DNA of 64,000 nt, from the NCBI GenBank assembly GCA_934045905.1, contig OW203762.1, forward strand, positions 20,306,345 to 20,370,344. Reading direction: 5' to 3'. Shown piece by piece: positions 36,811 through 47,942 of the stretch. The translations under genes were made by a program, and so were the position numbers. Within the stretch, counting starts at the first letter, position 1. Every line of letters starts with the position of its first letter. The notes under the pieces were generated by a model that ran no database searches, was not told the DNA's origin, and saw only the letters and a list, made by a program, of their open reading frames with translations. The DNA is from Leuctra nigra (lineage: Eukaryota > Arthropoda > Insecta > Plecoptera > Leuctridae).

Positions 36811-38791
36811 TTCAGCTAATTTTTTGCTTTAAATTGCTGGGCTATTATACCAAACAAAAAGAATAGAGATGAGAAATATGATTCATAATAATATAATTAT
36901 TCGAATTTTGTTTTATTAGCACGTTTTATTGCATTAAATTTGTAGCATTTTACGCCTGCATAGACTGATCTTTTGGATATAGGAGGACAATCATAAACAT
37001 ACTATGTTCGAGGTGTGCTCTGCTGGGTTTATGCCATTTCTTGAATATAATTTTTATTTTATTAAACCGGTTTAGGTAAAGCAATAATAAAACATAATCT
37101 TTTGTTTAAAATATTTAAAATTAGTAATACGAGTCAAGCGTGGGAGGAATACAAAACACAGAGAAATAAGGCTACTGATTTCATTAGAAAGAAAAAAAGC
37201 GAGTTTTTACATTCTGAGATTGATGAAGCAAAGGGTAATAGTAAACGAATGTGGAAAACTTTAAAGAATATTATAAAAACTGATAACAACAAAGAAGTGG
37301 TTAAAAAAATTGTGTTTGATGATGGGCAATGTAAGGATGCTGCAACTATTGCTAATAAATTTAACAAGTACTACATTGATAGTATTAATGAAATTGTAAG
37401 CAGCATTCCAGACAGTGGTAGAGAAGATATGATCAATCTTTGTTTGTATACTGATAGTGAAATGTGTAATTTCTCTAAAGTTAGTGTCCGTAATCTAGCG
37501 GACATTGTTTTGGACCTTCCAAACAAAGGTTGCACTGATGATGGGATAAATGCTGATATTTTAAAGGTTGCTTTCCCTGTCATTAAATATGAGCTTCTGA
37601 AGATAATTAACGAATCATTACTAAAGGGGATTTTTCCTAACCAATGGAAACTTTCAACTATTGTGCCTATACCAAAAGTTGTGAATACTACTAAAGCTTC
37701 TGAATTTCGTCCCCTTAATATGTTGCCAGTATATGAGAAAGTTTTAGAGAAGGTAGTTCATAAAGATTTATATAGCTACTTGAATGTTAATAATCTGTTA
37801 GGTATGTGACCAGCAATCTGGCTTTAGGAATAATCACTCTTGCGAGTCTGCAGTTCAATGTGTAGTGGCTGAATGGAAAGAGGAAATGGACAAAGGGAAG
37901 ATAGTAGTAGCTGTTTTCTTAGATCTTAAGCGTGCATTTGAAACTATTGACAGAGACATTTTATTGAAGAAATTAGAATTTAATGGAATATGTGGAAATG
38001 TTTTAAAGTGGTTCCAGTCATATCTTAGTAATCGCGTGCAGAAAGTTAAATGGAATGGTATTTTTTCCAATGAAATGAAGAATGACTTAGGGGTACCCCA
38101 GGGATCTGTACTGGGTCCCCTCCTGTTTTTAATATACATAAATGACATGCCTAAACTTTTTAAATATTCTAGTGTTCATTTGTTTGCGGACGATGCAGTT
38201 ATATATTTTGCTGGAAACAATTACGATGATGTCATTGATATAATTAATATTGAATTGGAAAGGGTTGTTGAATGGCTAAATCAACACAAGTTGAAACTTA
38301 ATTGTACTAAATGTAAATCATTATTGATGAGCACAGATCCTAAAATTATAAAGAATGGAGTTACTAAACATATTATATTGGACAGTGTCGAAATTGAAAT
38401 GGTTCAACAGATGAAGTATTTAGGTGTAATAGTAGATAGCCAACTGAAATTTGGTCCCCATATAAATTACATGTGTAAAAAGATTTCCAAGAAAATAGGT
38501 TTTATGGGACGTGTGAGCAAATCTCTATCATTATGGACTAAATGTTTGATTTATAATACGATTATCTTACCCCATTTTGATTACTGTGCCACTCTTTTTT
38601 TAAGTATTAATAATTCTGACATGGACTCGTTACAGAAGCTTCAAAATAGAGCTATGCGTATTATCCTTAAAGTTGACAGACTCACTCCAATAAACTTTAT
38701 GTTGAATGAACTTAAATTCTTAAATGTTAAAGAAAGAGTGAGACTAGCCTCAGTTATTTTTATTTATAAAATAGTTCATAATTTGTTACCA

Positions 38792-41045
38792 TCTAGTGGA
38801 GCGGTCGCTCCACGCCAGCCAAGTCGTACGGCGCGCGCACACACTCATTTAAAAAGGCTGGAGCAAACCCACTTTTACTGTAAGCATCAAAGTGGCATTT
38901 TCGGCCTACTGGATCTTAAAATTGGAAAATCTCACATTGTTGCGATATATCTTAATTTCGAGCTATGGCCCACCCTACAACATATACCAAATTTGGGAAC
39001 AATAGGTTACGCCCTTTGCGCGCTAGAGGGCCGTGAAAACAGTGTTTTAGGGCGGTTTTCATAATAATAATCTCGGTAGTAGTAGGGGGGAGCTAAAATA
39101 TGGTAAACAGGCCACAGCATAAACGGCTGAACCGATTGATTTAAAATTTTTACCACATATGCACTTTGGCGTCTGAGGTGCCTTTTGCTATAACTGGTTT
39201 TATGCCGCCATTTTGAAACCGGAAGTGACGTCATATCTCGTCAACGGCTGGACCGATTGGAACGAAAATTGCGCCAAACGATCCAGACGGTCATCTATAT
39301 GCATGATAAGTAGCAAAAGACTAAACATTATGTTAAAGAAACCGGAAATGACGTAATGAAATTTGAAATACATCGATTGGCTTTTTGGCAACAAAGATTG
39401 ATCCGATTATTTTGATATTTATGTAACGTATGTACTTTTGACGTCTCATGTGACTTGTTATAAAACCAACCGGAAGCCGCCATTTTGAAACCGGAAGTGA
39501 CATCATATCTCAATAACGGCTAAATAGATTTCAACGAAACCAGCGCAAAACAATTTAGACGGTCAACTTTATGTATTATCATCAATAATATTTGCAGTTT
39601 CTCATACCTAAACCGGAAATGACGTCACACATTTTAATAATCTCACAAATTTTTATTTTGATGCAATAAATATACTATTTGAGACAGCTTATAAAATTAT
39701 AATCATGTTTCAAATATACTTCAAGGGGTCAGAGATTTCAGCCGCCATTTTTAAACCGGAAGTAACGTCATATCTCAAAAACTGGTAGACAAATCGGTAT
39801 GAAACTAGCGCCAAACGATTCGGATGGCCATCTCTATGGAATATGAACAGTACAAATAGAATTTTCCTATTTATGACCCCACCAATGGACTGCCACCTTG
39901 ACGCGGTGGTGGGGCTTAAGGGACCGGCTCGCATAGCGAGTTGGTCCCAACCAAGTGCAGTCCAGGGTCGGCCTAGTCCCATGCCCTCCCTTGAATTTGC
40001 GGTCCCCACGGGCCGGCCTCCCCCCTCGAGATGGTGATCCCCCTGAAATCGAGTCCCACCGGCCCGAAGCCTCCCCCTCCCCCCCGGTCCGTCCCCATTC
40101 CGGCCTGGCCTTCCCACTAGTTCTGGACTCCCCCGGATCGGGCCCGCTAGGTCGACCCCTCCCCATGTCCTCCAATTATGTTCAACAAAGTTAAATATAA
40201 AATTAATGTGCGCAATATAACCTCGTCGTTGACGCGCCGTTAAACCAAACTAATCTAAATCTAATCCTATTTATGAGACCGGAAATGACGTCATTCAAAT
40301 GTATAAATTATTATAATTCCCTCCTATACAATAAATACATATTCAGAAAGCTTAAAATGATACACATCATTTATAGAAATAAATTCTATGTGGCATTGCA
40401 GAAAGTTCAGCAGCCATTTTGAAAACCGAAGTGTTTCCATATCTCGGAACTGGGTTGACTGATTGGAATGAAACCTTTGCTATTCTTCGTGAAAGATCAT
40501 TTAAAGCAATTATTTAGGACCATACGCTGCTATTCATTAGTGGTAACGAAATTGTAAAGGGTGATGATTTTTTAAAAGAATTTAGTAATTGTTCATTTCA
40601 TATGTGTCACAAGTTGTTAGAATAAACTAAAAAAAGGAGTGATATCCCCATAAAAAACACTTCGTGTAAAAATACCAGCCAAGTCTCTTCAACTAAAAAA
40701 AAAATATGAAATCTAAAAATTCTGCACTGAAAAGTAGTGATATCAAAAAATTAGCCAAGTCAAAACTTTATTTGAAAATCAAAAAATACTTGGCGCATCG
40801 TTTTTTTTAGGGCATTATAGGTATACTATGTACATGTATATTTCATGTATAATTTATAATTGGCTTATACTTCCAAGCTATTTAAGTACACGATGCGCCA
40901 AGTATTTTTTGATTTTCAAATAAAGTTTTGACTTGGCTAATTTTTTGATATCACTACTTTTCAGTGCAGAATTTTTAGATTTCATATTTTTTTTTAGTTG
41001 AAGAGACTTGGCTGGTATTTTTACACGAAGTGTTTTTTATGGGGA
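38792..41045 (-). mobile_element. Helitron-like element, copy A (2254 bp), inserted in the LINE
   Basis: Read on the minus strand, it begins TCCCCATAAAAAACACTTCG and ends in an 18-bp hairpin GTGGAGCG-AC-CGCTCCAC followed by CTAGA. Host A and T flank it with no duplication, as shown by the interrupted LINE frame. Helitrons start TC and end CTRR after a hairpin, between A and T; here one extra A follows CTAG, so the assignment is tentative. The 5' end is a large hairpin: arms 40645-40800 and 40891-41045, nearly perfect complements. The interior carries repeated blocks with ACCGGAAGTGACGTCATATC every ~300 bp. No Rep/helicase is present, so it is non-autonomous. Confidence 0.75.
39877..40265 (+). 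mobile_element. 389-bp SINE-like retroposon inside copy A
   Basis: It is flanked by an exact 11-bp duplication CCTATTTATGA (39866-39876 and 40266-40276). Copy D of the same host repeat has the empty site (TTTTCCTATTTATGAGACC), which defines both borders. The body is GC-rich (for example TGACGCGGTGGTGGGGCTTA), and the tail reads GCGCCGTTAAACCAAACTAA then CTAAAT repeats, a typical insect SINE ending. No clear RNA polymerase III boxes were identified. Confidence 0.8.
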
Positions 41046-41399
41046 TTATACTTACAGAACAAAGTTGAACTAATAAGTGACATTCATTCACATTGTACCA
41101 GAGCCAGTACTAGTAATAATATTTTTATTGATTTTAAAGCCAAAACTTCAACCATAAAATCTCTTTTTGTTCAAGGTGCTAGGCTCTACAATGACATTCC
41201 TGTATCCTACAGGAGCATAGTAAATATTAAAGTGTTTAAATCAATGTGTATAGAATTTATAAATAAGGGACGAGCATAGCAATATGCGATATGATTTTAA
41301 ATTATTGTTATTGTTTATTCAAATGTATATATTGACATGCATATCAATGTAATTTTGAATGTCTAAAATGTGTATTCCTGAAAGCGTTACGCTTACAAA

Positions 41400-41430
<31 letters not shown>

Positions 41431-41734
41431 ATAGCTTTTATTTTTGTACAAACAAAAATAATTATACTTACAATGTTTTAGACTATCGCGATAAAAATGT
41501 AGATCATTAATAAATCACATTAATTGTTTAGCTCACCGGAACAGAATATTTACAACCAAAATAAACAATTACTAATTAGTGATATTTTAAAAGGTACAGT
41601 GCTAATATTTCAAAATTAGCAAATCTATTTATTTCTAATTCGATTTTAAAGTACATTTTCTTGGATTCACAGATCGATCGATTCATATTATTCAGGTTTA
41701 TTTTCGAAACTTTTACGCCTAGGTATGATTTGAA

Positions 41735-42197
41735 TAAAATCTTGATGATATAATAAAGGGCTGTGCATAAAGGACGTTACGCTTCAGGGAGGGGGGGGGG
41801 GGGGGTCACCGGTATGGGACACAGTGTGACAGGTGGGGAGGGGGGTCTAGAGCCAGAAGGACGTCACGATCTTATGTAGATATTTTCAAGCATTTTATAT
41901 TTCAGTTTATATGTCCGGACCCGAAATTTCGCTAAAAACAATAAAATCTGACACATTTCATAGTCAAACAAATTCCATTTAAGGGGGGGAGGGGAGGTTC
42001 AGAAAGTGTGACACAGCGTGAGAGGGGGGAGGGGGTATCAAAATAACCCATTTTTGCGTGACGTCCTTTATGCACAGCTTTGTATAAACTCATGTGCAAA
42101 TTAATACAAATTTAGTTCAATACTATGCACTATTATACTCAATACTTCAATACTAGTTCCTTTATGCACAGCCCCTTATTATATCATAAAGATTTTA
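41735..42197. mobile_element. Inverted-repeat element with GGGCTGTGCATAAAGGA ends
   Basis: The left end (about 41735-41774) and right end (about 42158-42197) are inverted copies: GATATAATAAAGGGCTGTGC against GCACAGCCCCTTATTATATC. An additional inner end (GACGTCCTTTATGCACAGC at about 42062-42079) pairs with AAAGGACGTTACGC on the left, so two nested units are likely. G-rich runs lie inside. No coding capacity. Confidence 0.55.
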
Positions 42198-42720
42198 CTG
42201 CCAATACTCACCTACGGTTCCGTAACGTGGGCGATTAGAGGAAAGGAGGAGAGCCAGTTGTAGGCAGCAGAAATGAAGTTTTTACGAAGCATACAAGGAG
42301 TAACTAAGATGGACAAGATCAGGAGTGAAAAGATTAGAGGAGACTTGAAGGTAGAGAGGTTGGCATTTAAAATGGGGAGAGAGCGGCTACGGTGGTTTGG
42401 CCATGTGAAGAGAATGCAGAGGGAGAGAATACCGCGTCGGGAGTTCGAAGCTGCGAGAAGTGATAAAAGGAGAGTGGGAAGACCGAGGGAAAAGTGGAGA
42501 GAGCTGCTAGCAGAAGATGTACAAGAGAGACTGGAGAAGTGGGAAGAAGTGGAAGAAGGAAGGTGGTGGGAAGACCGGAAGAAGTGGAAAAAACTGGTAG
42601 AGAAGAAGAACGAAGAGGAAGAGCCAAGCCTGGCCAGCTAGCTTAGGAGTCCGGGCCCTAGTAAATGGTGGCCTCGCCACCCCCCGACCCAACTCTTGGA
42701 ACCGGGAGAAAGATTATTAT
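42196..42720 (+). mobile_element. C-terminal tail fragment of a non-LTR retrotransposon
   Basis: Reads ILTYGSVTWAI-like sequence, a stop in place of a codon, then MKFLRSIQGVTKMDKIRSEK, RLRWFGHVKRMQRERIPRRE and a GRPREKWRELL segment. The 3' end finishes with a TTA microsatellite. Same family type as the antisense fragment at 15124-15540. No reverse-transcriptase core remains, so it is dead. Confidence 0.8.
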
Positions 42721-43120
42721 TATAACTAATGTGGAAGTACAATTATTTACATTCTTATTGACTTTTCCCATGAATATTCCCATGAAATATAATAATTCTT
42801 TGGATGTATAAAGAACACGATTTAGTTATCAAGAAATTGATTTTCAAAATCTAAGAAAAGTTATTCGTCGTTTTTCGGGAAATTCTCAACCTCATTAAAA
42901 TAATGTCTATAACCGAATATTTATGTTTTGTATAGGAAATTAGTTTCTTAGTGAGAATCAGAAAAGGGTTACTAAATTGAAGTGTATAAAGTCACTTATT
43001 TTTATTTTTTATTTCTTCATGTTGGCTCTATGGTTGGATCATGTGTACTAACAAAAATATGTTCGTCCTTCGGACCGGGTACTTGGATTATACCGGGTGG
43101 CGCAAAAAAAAAACCTGATT

Positions 43121-43950
43121 GAGAGGTCACTTTATCGAAACTAATATAGATAGGATTCTGAAATTTGTACACATATTAGAAAACATACCAAAATTTAATA
43201 TGTCCAAGTTTCAAAAACATTACTATTGTAGGAAAAAAGTTAAAACTGTTCAAATTTGGTTGTCAAAAAATTGATTAAACGGAGCTCAAAAAGCGCGCGC
43301 GTCGAGAAAACTTACAATGGCCGGGACGCTGTTTCTTCAAAGCTGAAAATTTCAAATTATATTTCAAATATATTAAGATCGATTGTGTAAAAATTGCAAT
43401 CAATTTGAAAGAATGGAACGAAAATTATGGAATCTTGAAGTTGAGCTTGAAAACATAATAGTGGGAAAAGAATCACTTTTATAACGTGTGTAATAAAAGT
43501 TTAGAAATAATCTTCATTTTCTGATTTTACGCTCAACTTCAAGATTCCATAATTTTCGTTCCATTCATTCAAATTGACTGAAATTTTTACACAATCGATC
43601 TTAATATATTTTCATTATAATTTGAAATTTTCAGCTTGATAGCGTAAGTAGTTTTGAAGAAACAGCGTCCCGGCCCAAGGACGGTGAAACCACCTTGTTC
43701 CAGGCCATTGGAAGTTTTCTCGACGCGCGCTATTTGAGCTCCGTATAATCAACTTTTTGACAACCAAATTTGAACAGCTGTAACTTTTTAGTTTTTTCCC
43801 ACAATAGTAATGTTTTTGAAACTTGCACATATATTTTGGTATGTTTTCTAATATGTGTACAAATTTCAGAATCCTATCTATTATAGTTTCGATATAGTGA
43901 CCTCTCAATATAGAGGTCACTATATCGAAACTATTATAGATAGGATTATC
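43121..43950. mobile_element. ~790-bp foldback element plus a third terminal piece
   Basis: Arms of roughly 330-380 bp (about 43121-43452 and 43529-43907) are inverted copies. Shared landmarks include GAGAGGTCACT, AGCGTCCCGG/CCGGGACGCT, GAGCTC near a CGCGCG tract, and GGAATCTTGAAGTTGAG. Directly after the right end, 43911-43949 repeats the terminal TAGAGGTCACTATATCGAAA in the left-end orientation. The tandem end suggests a further truncated copy or insertion of the element into its own end. Confidence 0.75.
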
Positions 43951-44391
43951 GGTACTTCGAAAACAATAAAGAATGTTGTAACGACTCCACGACCCAATTG
44001 GTTTGCTCTAATTGCTCACAATAACTGATAAAGGGCAGTAAAGTTAGTCTGATTAGATTTTAAGAAAAAAAGAAAGCACAAAATTCCACAAAACTCTAAA
44101 TGAGTTATCTAATAGTAAAACAGTTTTGTAAAATAGTGTACTACAAATAATGCTTCATTTGCGACTTCACTGCGGTGTTTGCTGCACGGAGACATTCGAG
44201 CATATTAAAATTTGCTCTCCAATTGTATTTGCAGACCCAATTTTTTAAGTCCGTTAATTGGTTAAAATTAAAAGAAATTAAATTCATTTCTCGTAATTGG
44301 CTGAAAAAACTTAAATGGTTAGATCAAGGTTAAATGTTAAATTTTGCATGACGATTTGATCTACCATTTTCTCTTATTTTACACATTTTCG

Positions 44392-44571
44392 ACCATTTTA
44401 AATATTATCTCGGTGGCTCCATGCTTTCTAAGAAAAACCATATGCAGTATTATTTCCAGACACCTTAGTCCCTGTTTTACCTATTGTTGAAACAGGGACT
44501 AAGGTGTCTGGAAATCAAACTGCATGATTTTTCTTAGAAAGCAGAGCCACCGAGATAATATTTAAAATGGT
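44392..44571. mobile_element. 180-bp foldback MITE
   Basis: The two halves are near-perfect complements: ACCATTTTAAATATTATCTC at the left end matches the right end, and the centre CCAGACACCTTAGTCCCTGT pairs with ACAGGGACTAAGGTGTCTGG. The loop is about 13 nt. The structure would form a long hairpin RNA or DNA; no coding capacity. Confidence 0.8.
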
Positions 44572-45316
44572 CTATTATCCACTTTATTAAAATGTTTCAC
44601 TTTTTGAAATCTGTCAGAAAAGTGGTATCGAAATGAATGTGAATCCACTATACAACTGGATCTGAAATTGCTTTATGTACCAGCATAGTGTACAGATGGT
44701 TATTCTCACTTTCAATGAAAAACATATATCTACTTCTATGTTGATTGAGTTGATCATATTTTAATTCAATATAGATAATATTACTAGAACAGTGAAAATC
44801 TGTTAATTCTTAAAAATGAATAAAAGTCGTCCAACTTTTTACTACAAATTGCCTACGCATGTATTGTCTATGCTTCCTGAAATGTCAAGAAATATGAGTA
44901 GGTATATTATAAATGCTTTTTTTTACCTAAAAGTTACAAGTTAAAAAATTAAAAATCTAAGTTGTAAGATTTCAGGGGAAGACATACCTATATCGTACCC
45001 ATTATCGTAGTTTCGACAGGTATTCGGCGTTGAACATTTATTTACAGTGTTTTAGTTAGGTACCAATAAAGAGATTTTTATAACATTTCATAATCTGATT
45101 TCTTTAAATTATAACTGCCTTGTACAAGGTATATAGAGATAATTTCATTAAAAATATCACTTTCACGGCCAGATTGAATTGTAATACAATATGACATTGA
45201 CATCTATGCTTAGATGCCATCTTGTATTACAAGTTTAACCTCTCACTTTATTCAATAATAGTCTTGACTTGTGACTTGTTCAAGTATTTCTGGGTTTTAA
45301 TTATAATCATGAGAAA

Positions 45317-46417
45317 ATGAATATTCTATCATCACTTGTTGATTCATTTTGGAGTGAGCGCTTTTGGTTACCTCCAGGAATAACCTGGAAAGATGTTGAC
45401 CCAAGTTCAAGTGGTCCCTCATCTTTCACAAACTACAGAGATCTTTTCATCCCCTTACCTCTAGCAGTAATCTTAATTGTATTGCGCAAAACTCTGGAAA
45501 CGTTTTGTTTTGTTCCATTGGGTATTTTGATGGGGATATCAGAAACAGGTCCGAAAAAGGTGATTCCCAATCCTACATTAGAACAAACTTATCGACAGTT
45601 GGGGAAAAGAGCATTGGATCAATCAGAGGTTGTTCGTTTGGCGAAGCGACTGGATTGGACGGAGATCCAAGTATCAAGATGGATACGAATTCGACGAGCA
45701 TCTGACAAACCTTCGACGCTCGTCAAATTCTGCGAAACTGGCTGGCGTTGGTTCTACTACTCGTCTGCATTCATCCTGGGATTGATTTGCCTTTGGAACA
45801 AACCTTGGCTGTGGAACATCAAACACTGCTACTACAACTACCCTCATCAGGGCATCACTGCAGATTGTTGGTGGTACTACATGCTCTCGCTAGCATTCTA
45901 CTGGTCAATAACATTTACACAGTTTTTCGACGTCAAACGTAAAGACTTCTGGGAAATGTTCGTTCATCATTTTGTAACAATTATGTTATTGAGCTTCTCT
46001 TGGGTGTGCAATTTCCACCGGATCGGAACTTTAGTGCTCTTGCTCCACGACTGTGCGGACATATTTGTGGACATTGCAAAATTCTTCAAGTACGCACAAT
46101 ATCAGAAATCGTGTGATATCTCATTTGCCATTTTTGCCGTGCTGTGGATAGTTACTCGATGCATAATCTACCCGTTTTGGATTTTAGCCAGTACTTTGTT
46201 CGACGCCCCGAAGATTCTGAATATGTTTCCAGCGTACTACTTGTTTAACTTTCTGCTCATCTTATTGTTCGTTCTACATTTATACTGGACTTATATTATT
46301 GGCAAGATGGCTTATATTGTCATCACGGCAGGCCATATGGGTAACGACGATCGCAGCTCCTCAAGTGACGATGTGTCGGATTATGAACCATCATCATCAT
46401 CATTCCCACGAATTTAG
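45317..46417 (+). CDS. Ceramide synthase paralogue, intronless copy 2
   Basis: A 366-residue single-exon protein, clearly paralogous to the ceramide synthase at 34375-35481. Both share the homeobox-like segment (VRLAKRLDWTEIQVSRWIRI), the TLC domain and the Lag1 motif with both histidines (DVKRKDFWEMFVHHFVTI, HDCADIF). The C-terminal acidic Ser cluster is kept (SSSSDDVSDYE). All catalytic landmarks are intact and there are no stops, so it is probably functional. It differs by losing the conserved N-terminal glycosylation sequon: NVTW in copy 1 is GITW here. The residues before the last helix, a region tied to acyl-CoA chain-length choice in this family, also differ (DAPKILNMFPAYY against EAPKIVPMFPAYY). 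AATAAA lies at 46499. It sits 9.8 kb from copy 1, between foldbacks and Helitron-like copies. Confidence 0.93.
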   Translation: MNILSSLVDSFWSERFWLPPGITWKDVDPSSSGPSSFTNYRDLFIPLPLAVILIVLRKTLETFCFVPLGILMGISETGPKKVIPNPTLEQTYRQLGKRALDQSEVVRLAKRLDWTEIQVSRWIRIRRASDKPSTLVKFCETGWRWFYYSSAFILGLICLWNKPWLWNIKHCYYNYPHQGITADCWWYYMLSLAFYWSITFTQFFDVKRKDFWEMFVHHFVTIMLLSFSWVCNFHRIGTLVLLLHDCADIFVDIAKFFKYAQYQKSCDISFAIFAVLWIVTRCIIYPFWILASTLFDAPKILNMFPAYYLFNFLLILLFVLHLYWTYIIGKMAYIVITAGHMGNDDRSSSSDDVSDYEPSSSSFPRI

Positions 46418-47638
46418 CCTCCTAAATTGTAAAGGCCGATTTGAGGAGTGAACCAATCTCTGTTAAGTAATGTTTTGGCTAGATTAAAATCGAAATGAAA
46501 TAAATAGGTTACCATAATAATAGTTTACAAGCAAGGGAACAATTATTTAGATTTGTCATTTGTGGAACGTTGTCGGTACGAGTACCTACCTAATGGTTAT
46601 TTAAATATTAATTTGTTAAAGTTATGTACGAATCTAATATAAAGTTTCTCACATAATAGAACGATATTACTAATAAAATTGGCAATTTTCTTCTGTAGCT
46701 GTTGTGTCCGCGAACTTGTTTTCCGATATAGGTATACGTAATACATAATGTTGTTTTCCATCCTGCAACGCCCGGTTCTGTCACCATTACATGTCCCAAA
46801 TGCCATTTCTCAGTAATAATGTAATATCACACATCCATGAACATTCTACTTCGCTCTTCACCAATGTGCGTCTGATGAACAACTAGAACAATCAGAAGCT
46901 GTACTACACTTTTATCATCAAATTAAAAATAAACAATACAAATATTATAAAAACAAGAAAATCGGAAAGAAAAAATAAATATTCAACAATCAGAAAATTA
47001 ATATAAAAAAATCTACAAATTAAATATACCTATAAATAAAGAAGTCGTGAAAATAAAAATGGCATGTAATTAAATAAAAATACGAAATTAAAAATATATC
47101 ATCACAAAAAATTCTTAAATGAGGAGTTAGTCAGTCTACGTTTTAATTTAGCTTGGCACCAATTGTTTTGTTTATACCTACCCTCTTTTGATAACCAAAT
47201 TTTGTATCTAAGAAACGCGACTTGTCTGTTCTCTGTCGAGCCCATCGTTACTCACTTCGTTCTCTCTTTACATGAAATGATTTTAAATTTGAATATAAAT
47301 ACCTAATGGTGGTACAGCAGACGTGCTCATTTATAAACGAGTTACCAAAGCATTGACATTACATTGACTTTATTTCCAAACATTAGAACACTTTATAGCA
47401 ACAACAAATCAATAAAATAAACAATTATTATACCATTCGATGATTCGTTTTTGCACGACGATTGTAAATCAAACATGCAACTATATTCTAATTCTGAATC
47501 ATGCAATAAAATCAAATGCAAGTATCAGATTGGCACAGGCAAGAGTATCCACCCTTCACTGGAATTTTTATGGACGTTTTAGGAAGGACAACTGTTCTAA
47601 AAATTATAATTATAAGTCAATTATAATAATGATAATTA
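46418..47638. other. 3' untranslated and intergenic, no gene seen
   Basis: AT-rich sequence after ceramide synthase copy 2. A stretch at about 46950-47110 is very A-rich. No exon or repeat recognised before the transposon starting at 47639. Confidence 0.5.
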
Positions 47639-47942
47639 GGGCTAGGATGTTTAGGACATATCCATTTTTAGTTTTTTGTTCAGACACGTCTAAAAATGAT
47701 ATGTACATATCTTCTTATGTGTTTCATTTTGCCTGAAAATGCATTTTTCTCAATTTTTGATGAATTCAGTCCTTTTCTTGCTATTTTAAACACTTTTTGT
47801 CATTTTTAACATTAGACATTTGGTCTAGACCACAATTCATAAAATTTCCATCCACCATTTGGATGCACCATCAACAATTGGCACTTGATATATTGACAAA
47901 ATACTTATACAATAATTTAAGTTAAAATTTTAATATATTACT

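Larger units (their letters stand above)
37102..41430 (+). mobile_element. 5'-truncated non-LTR retrotransposon (Jockey/CR1-like), frameshifted and split
   Basis: Reverse-transcriptase polyprotein remnant in three pieces. 37102-37806 holds the N-terminal thumb-proximal part ending VVHKDLYSYLNVNNLLG. A +1 frameshift near 37808 precedes 37811-38791, with DQQSGFRNNHSCESAV, FLDLKRAFETID, GVPQGSVLGPLLFLIYIND, the catalytic FADDAVIY (about 38183) and LQKLQNRAMRIIL. After an insertion, 41046-41279 gives YLQNKVELISDIHSHCTRAS to the stop TAG. A long A-rich tail (41401-41429) closes the 3' end. The endonuclease domain is missing. Removing the Helitron-like insertion rejoins the reading frame across ...CCAT|TATAC..., which shows it was inserted into this LINE. 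Confidence 0.9.

Noticed and set aside
37102..39064. Two host genes encoding reverse-transcriptase-like proteins
   Set aside because: They are one LINE split by a single-base frameshift and interrupted by a Helitron-like insertion, with the remaining C-terminus and poly(A) tail at 41046-41429.
39710..40194. GC-rich proline/arginine-rich open frames on both strands
   Set aside because: They coincide with the GC-rich SINE-like insertion defined by its 11-bp duplication and have no domain.
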